Below are positions 30,741 through 39,164 of a stretch of DNA of 40,736 nt, in pieces; position 1 is the stretch's first letter; each line of letters starts with the position of its first letter. A model generated the notes under the pieces. The model had not been told where the DNA came from. It saw nothing but the letters and a program-made list of their open reading frames with translations, and searched no databases. The stretch lies in assembly GCA_035535195.1 (NCBI GenBank), contig DATLQK010000077.1:1-40736 (forward strand), read 5' to 3'. Both the position numbers and the translations under genes were made by a program. This stretch comes from JACDAN01 sp035535195 (GTDB taxonomy: Bacteria > Actinomycetota > Thermoleophilia > Gaiellales > Gaiellaceae).

Positions 30741-31757
30741 GTGACGGAACAGTTCCTTGCGCCGGCGCTCCAGCCGCAGGACGACGAGATCGAGCGCTCG
30801 CTCCGGCCGCGCCGGCTCGACGAGTTCGTCGGCCAGGCGCGGGTCAAGGAACAGCTGGCGATCGCGCTCGAGGCGACCCGCTCGCGCGGCGAGGCGCTCG
30901 ATCACGTCCTCCTGGTTGGCCCGCCGGGGCTCGGCAAGACCAGCCTCGCGTACATCCTCCGCGAGGAGCTCGGGGTCGGGATCCGGACCGTGGCGGGGCC
31001 GGCGCTGGAGCGGAAGGGCGACCTCGCGGCCATCCTGACCGCGCTCGAGGACCGCGACGTCCTCTTCGTCGACGAGATCCACCGGCTGAGCGCGGCGGTC
31101 GAGGAGGTCTTGTACCCGGCGCTCGAGGACTTCCGGCTCGACATCGTCGTCGGCCAGGGCGTCGCGGCGCGGACGCTCACGCTCGACGTGCCGCCGTTCA
31201 CGCTCGTCGGCGCCACCACACGCACCGGGCTCCTGACGACGCCGCTCCGTGACCGCTTCGGCATGACCTTCCGGCTCGACTACTACGAGCCCGGAGAGCT
31301 CACCGAGATCGTGACGCGGTCGGCGGCCATCCTCGGCGTCCAGATCGACCCGGACGCCGCGGAGGAGATCGCCGGGCGAGCGCGCGGAACGCCGCGCGTC
31401 GCGAACCGCATCCTGCGCCGGGTGCGCGACGTCGCCGAGGTGCGTCACAACGGCGCCGTCACGACCGAGGTCGCCGCCGAGGCGCTGGAGCTCCTCGAGG
31501 TCGACCGGTGCGGACTCGAGCGTACGGACCGCGAGCTGCTCCGCGCGATCGTGGAGCGCTTCGACGGCGGCCCCGTCGGGCTCTCGACCCTGGCCGTCGC
31601 TCTTGGCGAAGCGCCCGACACGGTCGAGGACGTCTACGAGCCGTATCTGCTCCAGCTCGGCTTCATCCAGCGGACGCCCCGGGGCCGCACCGTCACATCC
31701 CGAGGGCGCGCCCACATCGGCGCCGGCGTGGCCGAGCCCGCGAACGTTCTCTTCTAG
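30741..31757 (+). CDS. ruvB: Holliday junction branch-migration ATPase RuvB
   Basis: The 338-residue AAA+ motor starts at GTG 30741, preceded by GGAAGAAG. Visible motifs: Walker A GPPGLGKTS (60-68), Walker B DVLFVDEIHR, sensor 1 LVGATTRTG, the RuvB-specific PLRDRFG and the arginine sensor in GTPRVANRILRRVRD. The C-terminal winged helix includes RTPRGRTVTSRGRAHIG. Two hexamers pump DNA through the RuvA-held junction. It converges on the acetyltransferase gene with a 4-base CTAG overlap. Confidence 0.97.
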   Translation: MTEQFLAPALQPQDDEIERSLRPRRLDEFVGQARVKEQLAIALEATRSRGEALDHVLLVGPPGLGKTSLAYILREELGVGIRTVAGPALERKGDLAAILTALEDRDVLFVDEIHRLSAAVEEVLYPALEDFRLDIVVGQGVAARTLTLDVPPFTLVGATTRTGLLTTPLRDRFGMTFRLDYYEPGELTEIVTRSAAILGVQIDPDAAEEIAGRARGTPRVANRILRRVRDVAEVRHNGAVTTEVAAEALELLEVDRCGLERTDRELLRAIVERFDGGPVGLSTLAVALGEAPDTVEDVYEPYLLQLGFIQRTPRGRTVTSRGRAHIGAGVAEPANVLF

Positions 31758-32194
31758 GAGAGCTCCTTCTCCCAGGTCAGGAGCGTGTCGTCGACCTCAA
31801 TGGGGCCGGTGCGGATCATGATCGTCCCGCTCACCCGCCTCGGCGCAACACCCGCGTCCACGTAGCCGCGGTCCAGGTAGAGCGCCTGCGCCGGCTCGTT
31901 CTCGACGCTGACCGTGACTCTCAGCCGATCGAACCCGCGCGCCAGAGCCTCACGCTCCGCAGCCTCGGTCAAGGCGCTGCCGATACCGCGGCGGCGATGT
32001 GACTCGCGAACGAGCACGTCCTGGAGCTCCGGCGGGTCGGTGAGCGCGAGGCGAGCATGCCCGGCCGGCTCGTCTGCCTCGTCCCAGGCGACCAGGTAGA
32101 AGCCGTTGCCCTGGTCAAGTCGAGCAAGGCTCAGCGCGGCGCCCACGCGCTCGACCTCCTCGTGAGCGAGGGGTCGGATCTGCCATGTCGACAT
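31754..32194 (-). CDS. GNAT family N-acetyltransferase
   Basis: From ATG 32194 (MSTWQIRPLAHEEVERVGAA) the product has 146 residues, the normal size for a single GNAT domain. The acetyl-CoA loop is VRESHRRRGIGSALTEAAER, and the later helix with ENEPAQALYLDRGYVDAG is also typical. It transfers an acetyl group to an amine whose identity cannot be read from sequence. The longer open frame upstream is Arg/Pro-rich read-through into the neighbouring gene and was not used. It shares a CTAG stop overlap with ruvB. Confidence 0.85.
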   Translation of the reverse strand: MSTWQIRPLAHEEVERVGAALSLARLDQGNGFYLVAWDEADEPAGHARLALTDPPELQDVLVRESHRRRGIGSALTEAAEREALARGFDRLRVTVSVENEPAQALYLDRGYVDAGVAPRRVSGTIMIRTGPIEVDDTLLTWEKELS

Positions 32195-32208
32195 GGCGTG
32201 GCCGTCCG

Positions 32209-32667
32209 TTAGCGGCGGAACTGGAGCTCGTGCCAGCTCGGAACAGGGGCGAGCTCGAGGAGCGCCCGGTCGCCGCGCGGATCGCGGTAGCCGAACTCCG
32301 CGGTGTCCTCGTCCCAGTCGACGTCGAGCAGACCGAGCTTCACGCGCTGGTCGAGCCACGCGCCGCGGAAGACGAGTTTCCGCAGCCAGTAGACGAGCGA
32401 CTCGCCGTCGATCGCGGCGAGCGCCTCCCAGTGGCGTACGAGGTAGCGGCCGAGCGTGCCGCGAGCCTCCGCGATTCGCCCCTCCGCCGTCAGCTCTACC
32501 AGGTCGGCGGCCTCGTCCTCGTCGAGATCATTGCTCTCGACCAGGCCGAGCTTCACCGCCGAGGCGATCACCCGCTCCTCGAAGTCCTCCGCGTTGAAGG
32601 CGAAGCGGTAACCGAGGAACTGGACGACGTAGTCGTCCCCCGATTCGTAGTTGACCTCGCTCGTCAC
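32209..32667 (-). CDS. Conserved-looking acidic protein of unknown function
   Basis: The 152-residue product starts at GTG 32667 (VTSEVNYESGDDYVVQFLGY), eight bases after TATCCT. It is acidic and probably cytoplasmic. Segments include FAFNAEDFEERVIASAVKLG, an acidic helix ESNDLDEDEAADLVELTAEG, LVRHWEALAAIDGESLVYWL and LLDVDWDEDTAEFGYRDPRG. I recognise no family. It is divergent from recJ with 60 bases between starts and lies 14 bases before the acetyltransferase gene on the same strand, so those two are probably co-transcribed. Confidence 0.65.
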   Translation of the reverse strand: MTSEVNYESGDDYVVQFLGYRFAFNAEDFEERVIASAVKLGLVESNDLDEDEAADLVELTAEGRIAEARGTLGRYLVRHWEALAAIDGESLVYWLRKLVFRGAWLDQRVKLGLLDVDWDEDTAEFGYRDPRGDRALLELAPVPSWHELQFRR

Positions 32668-32675
32668 GTCTTCTG

Positions 32676-32681
32676 AGGATA
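32676..32681 (-). promoter_or_regulatory. -10 box (TATCCT) of a probable leaderless start
   Basis: On the reverse strand TATCCT ends eight bases before GTG 32667. No strong ribosome site is present. Confidence 0.45.
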
Positions 32682-32727
32682 CGCCGGAGGTGTGCCGTCC
32701 GCGCCTCTCCGTACCGTCATCTGTCCG

Positions 32728-34596
32728 ATGGTCGGACGCTGGCACATCCACCCTTGCTCGCCGCAGGACGCCGTCGCTCTGGCGGAGCGACTCGGCGTCA
32801 GCGAGACGACGGCGCGCGTGCTCATGCGTCGCGGCTACGCGGATCCGGCCGATGCGGAACGCTTCCTGGCCGGCGGCGACCCCGGGCACGACCCGTTCGC
32901 GCTCGGCGACATGGAGGCGGCGTGCGCGCGCATCCGTCGCGCGATCGAGGCAAGAGAGCGAATTTGCGTCCACGGCGACTACGACGCCGACGGCATCTGC
33001 GCCACCGCCCTCGCCGTGCTCGTCCTGCGGCAGCTCGGCGCCGAGGTCGACTGGCACCTTCCGAGCCGCTTCGAGGAGGGCTACGGCCTGTCGGGTGAGA
33101 CCCTGGCGCGGCTCGCGGAGGAAGGCTGCGGCCTCGTCCTCACTGTCGACTGCGGCATCACCGCGGTCCGCGAGGTCGCCGACGCGAACGCGCGCGGGCT
33201 CGACGTGATCGTCACCGACCACCACCGGCCGGGCGATGCGCTGCCAGAGTGCCCGATCGTCGCGACCCGGCCGTCCGAGTACCCGTTCCCGGAGCTGTGT
33301 GGCACCGGCGTCGTCTGGAAGCTCGCGCAGGCGCTGACGGACGGGGACGCCTCCCTCGCACGCCACCTCGACCTGGTCGCGATCGCGACGATCTCCGACG
33401 TCGTCCCGCTGGTGGACGAGAACCGCTTCCTCGCGCTCCAGGGCCTGAAGGCGCTCGCCCGGACGCAGAAGCCGGGGCTCCGCGCGCTGATGCGCTCGGC
33501 CGGGGTCGATCCCGCGGTCGTGAACGAGGGAGCAGTCGGGTTCCGGCTCGCGCCGCGGATCAACGCCGCAGGCCGGCTATCCCACCCCGAGGCCGCCCTG
33601 GAGCTTCTGCTCACGGAGGACGAAGGCGTGGCGGCGGAGCTGGCCGGCAGGCTCGAGGAGCTGAACCGCGAGCGGCAGGCCGTGGAGGACCGGATCCTGC
33701 GCGATGCGGTCGCCAAGGTGGAAGAGTGGCCCGAGGCGCGCAAGCGGTCGCGCGGCTACGTCGTTGCCGACGAGTCGTGGCACCAGGGCGTGATCGGGAT
33801 CGTCGCGTCAAGGCTCGTCGAGCGGTTCAACCGCCCGGTCGTGCTGATCGCAGGCGCCGAGGAGGAGTGGAAGGGCTCCGGCCGCTCGGTCAGCGCATTC
33901 GACCTCCACGGCGCGCTCCAGGCCTGCAGCGGCCATCTCGCCCGTTTCGGCGGCCACCGCGCCGCCGCCGGCCTCTCGATCGACCCCTCGCTGGTCGAGA
34001 CCTTCGCCGCCGCGTTCGGGGCGCACGCCGACGGCGTCCTGACCGACGAGGAGCTCGTGCCGTCCACGACCGTCGACGCGGTTGTCGCGGGGGAGGAGCT
34101 CACGCTCGACCTGTGCGAGGAGCTCCGGCGGCTCGCGCCGTTCGGGCTCGGGAACCCTGGGGTCACGCTGCTGCTGCCGTCCAGCGAGCTCACGGACGTC
34201 GCGACGACCGCGGACGGGAAACACCTTCGCTTCGCCGTCCGCCAGCGCAACCGCCCGGCGGGCAGCGCGATCGGCTTCGGCCTCGGCCGCCAGTTCGATC
34301 GCGCTCGGCGTGCAGTTCGCTACGACGTGCTCTTCCGGCTGGAGGAGAACCGCTGGAACGGCACGGTCGCACCGCAGCTCGTCGTCCGCGACCTCGTGGA
34401 GACGCCCGCGCGCTACGACAGCCTGCGCGCCTGGCTCGCGGACGAGTTCCGGAAGGAGGCGGCCGCGCGGGCGCCGGAAGCAGAGGCGATCTTCAACGAG
34501 CTGGCGCTCGTCGCGGGCGGCCCGCGACGTGATCTCCTCGAGTCCGAGGCGTTCAGGACGCTACTGGAGGACGTGCCGCTGGCGGAGGCGGCCTAG
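32728..34596 (+). CDS. recJ: Single-stranded-DNA exonuclease RecJ
   Basis: The 622-residue enzyme degrades single-stranded DNA 5' to 3' in recombination and repair. The DHH phosphoesterase motifs are VHGDYDADG (81-89), LTVDCGI and TDHHRPGD with DHH at 164-166. DHHA1 follows with SWHQGVIGIVASRLVERFNR, KGSGRSVSAFDL and ARFGGHRAAAG, and an OB domain (about 430-540) includes LRRLAPFGLGNPG. ATG 32728 is preferred over an upstream GTG-type start because TACCGT lies 10 bases before it. Length is slightly above the bacterial core because of a helical tail (about 545-622). In related genomes secDF often precede recJ; they are absent here. Confidence 0.95.
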   Translation: MVGRWHIHPCSPQDAVALAERLGVSETTARVLMRRGYADPADAERFLAGGDPGHDPFALGDMEAACARIRRAIEARERICVHGDYDADGICATALAVLVLRQLGAEVDWHLPSRFEEGYGLSGETLARLAEEGCGLVLTVDCGITAVREVADANARGLDVIVTDHHRPGDALPECPIVATRPSEYPFPELCGTGVVWKLAQALTDGDASLARHLDLVAIATISDVVPLVDENRFLALQGLKALARTQKPGLRALMRSAGVDPAVVNEGAVGFRLAPRINAAGRLSHPEAALELLLTEDEGVAAELAGRLEELNRERQAVEDRILRDAVAKVEEWPEARKRSRGYVVADESWHQGVIGIVASRLVERFNRPVVLIAGAEEEWKGSGRSVSAFDLHGALQACSGHLARFGGHRAAAGLSIDPSLVETFAAAFGAHADGVLTDEELVPSTTVDAVVAGEELTLDLCEELRRLAPFGLGNPGVTLLLPSSELTDVATTADGKHLRFAVRQRNRPAGSAIGFGLGRQFDRARRAVRYDVLFRLEENRWNGTVAPQLVVRDLVETPARYDSLRAWLADEFRKEAAARAPEAEAIFNELALVAGGPRRDLLESEAFRTLLEDVPLAEAA

Positions 34597-34711
34597 GGAA
34601 TCCAGGCCGGCCATGACGCGCGCGAGCGCGAGGAGTTTTCGCTTCTGTCGACGGCGGAAGAGCACGGACCAGACGACTTCTCAGCCCGGAGGTCACTTCC
34701 TGCCTCCGAAG
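34597..34711. other. recJ-rel spacer
   Basis: The spacer between recJ and the rel promoter contains no convincing gene and no clear terminator. The only strong signal is the TACACT box at its end. Confidence 0.4.
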
Positions 34712-34717
34712 TACACT
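34712..34717 (+). promoter_or_regulatory. -10 box (TACACT) of rel, probable leaderless start
   Basis: TACACT ends seven bases before ATG 34725. There is no ribosome site, so the rel message is probably leaderless. Confidence 0.55.
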
Positions 34718-34724
34718 GATCCAT

Positions 34725-36923
34725 ATGGCGATTCTCGAGGCTCCTGAACGACATCAAGACCTGATCGACGAGCTGATCGCCGAGGTTGCCGAGTACAACC
34801 CCGACGTCGACGGCGAGCTGCTCGCGCGGGCGTTCCGCTTTGCCGCGAAGGCCCACCAGGGCCAGCAGCGCCGCTCGGGCGAGGAGTTCATCCACCATCC
34901 GTACGCCGTCGCGCTGATCTGCGCCGGCCTTCAGCTGGACGACCTCACGATCGCCGCGGCGCTCCTCCACGACGTCGTCGAGGACACGGATGCGACGCTC
35001 GAGGACGTCACGAACGAGTTCGGCGAGGAGGTGGCCCAGCTCGTTGACGGCGTCACCAAGCTGACGCGCGTCCACTTCCAGAGCCGCGAGCAGGCCGAGG
35101 CTGAGAACTACCGGAAGATGATCCTGGCGATGGCGGCGGACCCGGGGGTCATCCTGATCAAGCTCGCCGATCGCCTCCACAACCTGCGGACGATCGAGTA
35201 CCTCGGGAAGCAGAAGCAGGTGCAGAAGGCGCGCGAGGCGCTCGAGGTCTACGCGCCGCTGGCGCACCGTCTCGGCATCCACACGATGAAGTGGCAGCTC
35301 GAGGACCTCGCGTTCGAGGCCCTGCACCCGCGCAAGTACACCGAGATCAAGGCGATGGTGAGCGAGCGCCGTGCCGACCGTGAGGAGCACGTCCGCGAGG
35401 CGTCGTACGTGCTTCAGCGCGAGCTGGACAAGGTCGACATCCCCGCGGAGATCTCCGGGCGCGCGAAGCACTTCTACTCCATCTACGACAAGATGGCCAA
35501 GAAGGGCAAGGAGTTCAACGAGATCTACGACCTCACGGCGATGCGCGTGATCGTCGAACGCGACGCGGAGGAGGGCACGCGCGACTGCTACGGCGCCCTC
35601 GGCCTGATCCACTCGCTCTGGAAGCCGATGCCCGGCCGCTTCAAGGACTACATCGCGATGTCGAAGATGAACGGGTACCGCGCCCTCCACACGACCGTGA
35701 TTGGACCGCAGGGCCGCCCGCTCGAGATCCAGGTCCGGACCCGCGAGATGCACGAGACAGCCGAGCTCGGAGTCGCCGCGCACTGGCTGTACAAGCGGGG
35801 CGGAAAGGGCCGGGCGCCGGACGAGCAGTGGGTGGCGCGCGTGCGCCAGTTGATGGAGTGGCACGACGAGGCCGACCCACGCGAGTACAAGCGCCAGATC
35901 CTCGGCGAGCTTTTCACCGACGAGGTGTACGTGTTCACGCCGAAGGGCGAGGTGAAGACGCTGCCGGCGGGCGCCACGCCGATCGACTTCGCGTACGCGG
36001 TGCACACCGACGTCGGCCACAGGACGGTCGGCGCCCGCGTGAACGGGCGGATCGTTCCGCTCCACTACAACCTCCAGAACGGCGACTTCGTCGAGATCCA
36101 GACGTCGAAGACCGGCGGGCGGGGCCCTTCGCGCGACTGGCTCAAGCTCGCGAAATCGTCACGCGCCAAGAACAAGATCCGCCAGTGGTTCTCGCGGGAG
36201 ACGCGCGAGGACACCGAGCAGAAGGGGCGCGAGGCGCTCGAGCAGGCGCTGAAGGCGCAGAAGCTGCCGTACCGCAAGGTGGCCGGATCGGCGCTCCTCG
36301 CGCAGGTGATCCGCGAGGGCGGCTACAAGAAGGCCGAGGACTTCTACCTCGCGCTCGGCTCGGGCAAGATCGCCGCGACGCAGATCGTCGACAAGGTGAT
36401 CCAGCGCCTCAAGACGACCGAGGCCGTCGAGGAAGAGCCGGTCCCGGCCAGGCCGAAGACGACGGCGCCGAGCGGTGTCGTCGGGATCAACGTCGAGGGC
36501 GTCGAAGACGTGCTGATCCGGCTCGCGAAGTGCTGCACGCCGGTTCCGAGCGACAAGATCGTCGGCTACATCTCCCTCGGCAAGGGGATCACGATCCACC
36601 GCGAGGACTGCCCGAACGTGAAGACCCTGCGCCGGAACCCGGAGCGCTTCACCCCGGTCAACTGGGACGGCGGAACGGCGCAGAGCTTCCGCGTCCAGAT
36701 CGCCGTGGACGCGTGGGACCGTCCGCGGCTCCTCGAGGACGTCGCCCGGACGTTCGCCGAGCACGGCGCCAACATCGTCTCGTATGGCGGGACAGTCGAA
36801 GACCAGCTGGCGAAGAACTGGTACACGGCCGAGGTGCCCGACGTGAAGTCGCTGCGCACGCTCCTGACCTCCCTTCGCAACGTCGAAGCCGTCTTCGACG
36901 CCTACCGCGTAACGCCGTCCTAG
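34725..36923 (+). CDS. rel: Bifunctional (p)ppGpp synthetase/hydrolase (RelA/SpoT homologue)
   Basis: The 732-residue protein makes and degrades the stringent-response alarmone (p)ppGpp. The HD hydrolase domain is intact (FIHHPYAVAL, LLHDVVEDT with HD at 82-83, KLADRLHNLRTIEYL). The synthetase domain follows (about 230-350, with HFYSIYDKMAKKGKEFNEIY, DLTAMRVIV, GYRALHTTVIGP, EIQVRTREMHE). TGS (about 400-460: DEVYVFTPKGEVKTLPAGAT), a helical and zinc-finger-like region (RLAKCCTPVPSDKIVGYIS) and a C-terminal ACT domain complete the long Rel architecture. Both active sites look functional, as expected for the single Rel of actinobacteria. The ATG is fixed by the TACACT box. Confidence 0.96.
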   Translation: MAILEAPERHQDLIDELIAEVAEYNPDVDGELLARAFRFAAKAHQGQQRRSGEEFIHHPYAVALICAGLQLDDLTIAAALLHDVVEDTDATLEDVTNEFGEEVAQLVDGVTKLTRVHFQSREQAEAENYRKMILAMAADPGVILIKLADRLHNLRTIEYLGKQKQVQKAREALEVYAPLAHRLGIHTMKWQLEDLAFEALHPRKYTEIKAMVSERRADREEHVREASYVLQRELDKVDIPAEISGRAKHFYSIYDKMAKKGKEFNEIYDLTAMRVIVERDAEEGTRDCYGALGLIHSLWKPMPGRFKDYIAMSKMNGYRALHTTVIGPQGRPLEIQVRTREMHETAELGVAAHWLYKRGGKGRAPDEQWVARVRQLMEWHDEADPREYKRQILGELFTDEVYVFTPKGEVKTLPAGATPIDFAYAVHTDVGHRTVGARVNGRIVPLHYNLQNGDFVEIQTSKTGGRGPSRDWLKLAKSSRAKNKIRQWFSRETREDTEQKGREALEQALKAQKLPYRKVAGSALLAQVIREGGYKKAEDFYLALGSGKIAATQIVDKVIQRLKTTEAVEEEPVPARPKTTAPSGVVGINVEGVEDVLIRLAKCCTPVPSDKIVGYISLGKGITIHREDCPNVKTLRRNPERFTPVNWDGGTAQSFRVQIAVDAWDRPRLLEDVARTFAEHGANIVSYGGTVEDQLAKNWYTAEVPDVKSLRTLLTSLRNVEAVFDAYRVTPS

Positions 36924-36924
36924 C

Positions 36925-37298
36925 GCCTGGGCGGCGGTCGGCTCCCGCCGGCAGAGCCCGGCTCCTCCAACCGCCTGCCGCCGCTGACCCCGCGATGCTC
37001 TCCGGGCCCGTGCTTCCGCACTGTGCCCTCCGGCCTCGCAGCGCCAGCGGCGCCCCAGGCACTAGGCCGACGGGACGATGTCCCGCCGAGCTGAGCCCTC
37101 GTTCGAGGGAATCGTCGGCCCGAACGAGGGGCTAGGTAGCGGCAAAAGCCCCGCTAATCGGGCCAATCACCCTTTAGGGGGATGATCCCCCGTCCGGGAG
37201 GGGTACCTCGAACCAGGGATGGACACGGTGCCCGAGCCGACTACAACGAGTGCAGGGGGAGAGGGCAGGCTGCGGCGGCCACTCGAAAGGGTGGCCGC
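36925..37298 (+). ncRNA. Candidate structured RNA with H-type pseudoknot potential
   Basis: This 392-base gap between rel and a convergent gene has no convincing gene but many complementary blocks. GCCTGGG (36925-36931) pairs with CCCAGGC (37054-37060) and would close a first domain, inside which GCGGCGG (36931-36937) can pair with CCGCCGC (36978-36984). GGCCGACG (37065-37072) pairs with CGTCGGCC (37113-37120). CCCTCGTTCG (37096-37105) pairs with CGAACGAGGG (37121-37130). The last two stems interleave and abut, the geometry of a pseudoknot. Hairpins GGGGGA-TGA-TCCCCC (37177-37191) and GCGGCCAC/GTGGCCGC (37275-37298) follow. I recognise no known RNA family (not tmRNA, RNase P or SRP RNA). The strand is assumed; a 3' UTR of rel or an independent RNA are both possible. 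Confidence 0.5.
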
Positions 37299-37315
37299 GC
37301 GGCTATCCGGCGCGC

Positions 37316-37771
37316 CTAGGCCTCCAGGTCGTCTCCTTCGAAGCCCCGGATCTTCTCGCGAAACTCGTCCGGGATCGGGCAGGCCTTCCGCTCCTCGAGG
37401 TCGACCAGCACGAGCGTCTGCGTCGCGGTCACCATCAGCGCGTCGTCGTCGACACGGTACGCGGCGCACTCGTACGTCATGCTCGTCCGCCCGATCCGCG
37501 ACACGCGGATGAAGACCTCGATCAGGTCGTCGAAGCGGGCCGGTGCGTGGTACTCGATCGTGTTCGCCCGCATCACGAACTCGGCCTCGTCCGGCCCCGT
37601 GGCGAGCATCCCGAGGTGCCGTGCGTACTCGACCCGCGCCACGTCGAAGTAAGGGAGGTAGCGGCCGTAGTAGACGATGCCCTGCGCGTCGGTGTCCGAG
37701 AACCCGACCCGCGTCAGCGCCGAGTACTTGAACGGCGTCTTTCGCTGCGTAACGCGACCAAGCTCGAGCAC
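37316..37771 (-). CDS. Acyl-CoA thioesterase, 4HBT/YbgC hotdog family
   Basis: From GTG 37771 the product has 151 residues. The hotdog signature is VGFSDTDAQGIVYYGRYLPY, with the catalytic Asp in DTDAQG, followed by FDVARVEYARHLGM and later TIEYHAPARFDDLIEVFIRV. It should hydrolyse acyl-CoA thioesters in the cytoplasm; the chain preference is unknown. The start codon overlaps the stop of the phosphohexomutase gene by one base (TAGTG), so translation is coupled. The longer open frame upstream runs antiparallel in that gene and was not used. Confidence 0.88.
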   Translation of the reverse strand: MLELGRVTQRKTPFKYSALTRVGFSDTDAQGIVYYGRYLPYFDVARVEYARHLGMLATGPDEAEFVMRANTIEYHAPARFDDLIEVFIRVSRIGRTSMTYECAAYRVDDDALMVTATQTLVLVDLEERKACPIPDEFREKIRGFEGDDLEA

Positions 37772-39111
37772 TACGAACGGATGACGTCGAGCACCTCGTC
37801 GCGCTTGCGCTCCATCAGGTCCTCGGAGCGCGCTTCGAGGTTCAGCCGCAGGAGCGGCTCGGTGTTCGAGGGGCGGACGTTGAAGTGCCACCCGTCCGCG
37901 TCGACCGAAACGCCGTCCAGGTGGGACACCTCGCCCTCGGCCGAGAACCGCTGCTCGAGCTCCGCGAGCTTCGCGTCGACGTCGGGGACGGGCGTGTTCA
38001 GCTCCCCGGTGATGAAGTACCGCTCGCGGAAGGGACGCAGGATCTCCGAGAGCCGCTGTCCCTTCTTCGAGATCAGCTCGAGCATGAGCAGGAAGGGCAC
38101 GACGCCCGAGTCGGCCTGGCTGAAGCCGCGGAAGTAATAGTGGCCCGAGACCTCGCCGCCGAACGCGGCGCCCTCCTCGCGCATCCGGTGCTTGATGAAG
38201 GCGTGGCCGACGCGGTTCACGAGCGGCGTGCCCCCGGCCTGCTCGATCGTCTCGGGCACGGCCCAGCTCGCGCGGACGTCGTAGATGATCCTCGCGCCGG
38301 GCTCCTTCTCCAGCACGGACTCGGCGAGCAGCGCCGTCACGAAGTCGCCGGGCACGAACTCGCCGCCGTCGTCGACGAAGAAGCAGCGGTCCGCGTCGCC
38401 GTCGAACGCCGCTCCGAAGTCCGCCGCCTCGGCCTTCGTCCGCTCGACGATGAACTCGCGGTTCTCGGGGAGCAGCGGGTTCGGCTCGTGGTTCGGGAAG
38501 CTCCCGTCGGGCTCGAAGTAGGACCGGACGGTCTCGATCGGGAGCCGCGCGAGCACCGGCGGCAGCATCACGCCCGCCATTCCGTTCGCCGCGTCGATCA
38601 CGACCTTCAGCGGCCGGATCGCCTCCACGTCGACGAACGAGAGGACACCGTCGACGTATGCCGGCCAGATGTCCACCTCGCGGACGCTCCCGCCGGGCCT
38701 CGCCTCGCCGAACCCCTGCGCGGCGCGCTCGCGGATCTCGTCGAGGCCCGAGTCGCCGCCGACGGGAAGCGCGCCCTCGCGGACGATCTTCATCCCCGTG
38801 TACTGCTTCGGGTTGTGCGAGGCGGTGACCATGATCCCGCCGTCGAGCTTCTGCTCACCCACCGCGAAATAGACCATCTCGGTCCCGACGAGCCCGACGT
38901 CGAGCACCTCGGCGCCGCCGTCGACGACGCCGCGGATGACGGCCGCGGCCATGTCGGGTGACGAGAGCCGCATGTCACGCCCGACGGCCAGCGTGCGCCG
39001 GGCGAACTCCTCGACGTAGGCACGCGCAATCGCGTACGCGCCCTCTTCGTCCAGCTCGGTTGGATGGAGGCCGCGGACGTCGTAGGCTTTGAAGACCTTG
39101 GGATCGAGCAC
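37771..39111 (-). CDS. Phosphomannomutase/phosphoglucomutase
   Basis: This 446-residue enzyme of the alpha-D-phosphohexomutase family moves phosphate between C6 and C1 of mannose or glucose. Motifs: FKAYDVRG at the start, phosphoserine Ser 98 in TASHNPKQYTG, metal loop DGDADR (237-242), sugar loop GGEVSGHYYF with Glu 320, and phosphate loop RPSNTEPLLRLN. GEVSGH (GEMSGH in most relatives) supports the bifunctional ManB/AlgC group. Product sugars feed GDP-mannose and glycan synthesis. GTG 39111 is supported by TAGAGT six bases upstream. The thioesterase gene is coupled downstream. Confidence 0.93.
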   Translation of the reverse strand: MLDPKVFKAYDVRGLHPTELDEEGAYAIARAYVEEFARRTLAVGRDMRLSSPDMAAAVIRGVVDGGAEVLDVGLVGTEMVYFAVGEQKLDGGIMVTASHNPKQYTGMKIVREGALPVGGDSGLDEIRERAAQGFGEARPGGSVREVDIWPAYVDGVLSFVDVEAIRPLKVVIDAANGMAGVMLPPVLARLPIETVRSYFEPDGSFPNHEPNPLLPENREFIVERTKAEAADFGAAFDGDADRCFFVDDGGEFVPGDFVTALLAESVLEKEPGARIIYDVRASWAVPETIEQAGGTPLVNRVGHAFIKHRMREEGAAFGGEVSGHYYFRGFSQADSGVVPFLLMLELISKKGQRLSEILRPFRERYFITGELNTPVPDVDAKLAELEQRFSAEGEVSHLDGVSVDADGWHFNVRPSNTEPLLRLNLEARSEDLMERKRDEVLDVIRS

Positions 39112-39117
39112 GGCGGG

Positions 39118-39123
39118 ACTCTA
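39118..39123 (-). promoter_or_regulatory. -10 box (TAGAGT) of a probable leaderless start
   Basis: On the reverse strand TAGAGT ends six bases before GTG 39111. No ribosome site is present. Confidence 0.5.
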
Positions 39124-39164
39124 TCCCCGCGGAACCCGATGCTCGCCTCCGGTGTAGGAGGGGC

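Noticed and set aside
34593..36065. Reverse-strand frame of 490 codons under rel
   Set aside because: Antisense shadow of a certain gene, with no domain and no start signal.
36924..37315. tmRNA, RNase P RNA or SRP RNA in the rel downstream gap
   Set aside because: The conserved motifs of these RNAs (tRNA-like T arm with CCA, GAGGAAAGTC, and the GGAAGNAGC loop) were not found on either strand.
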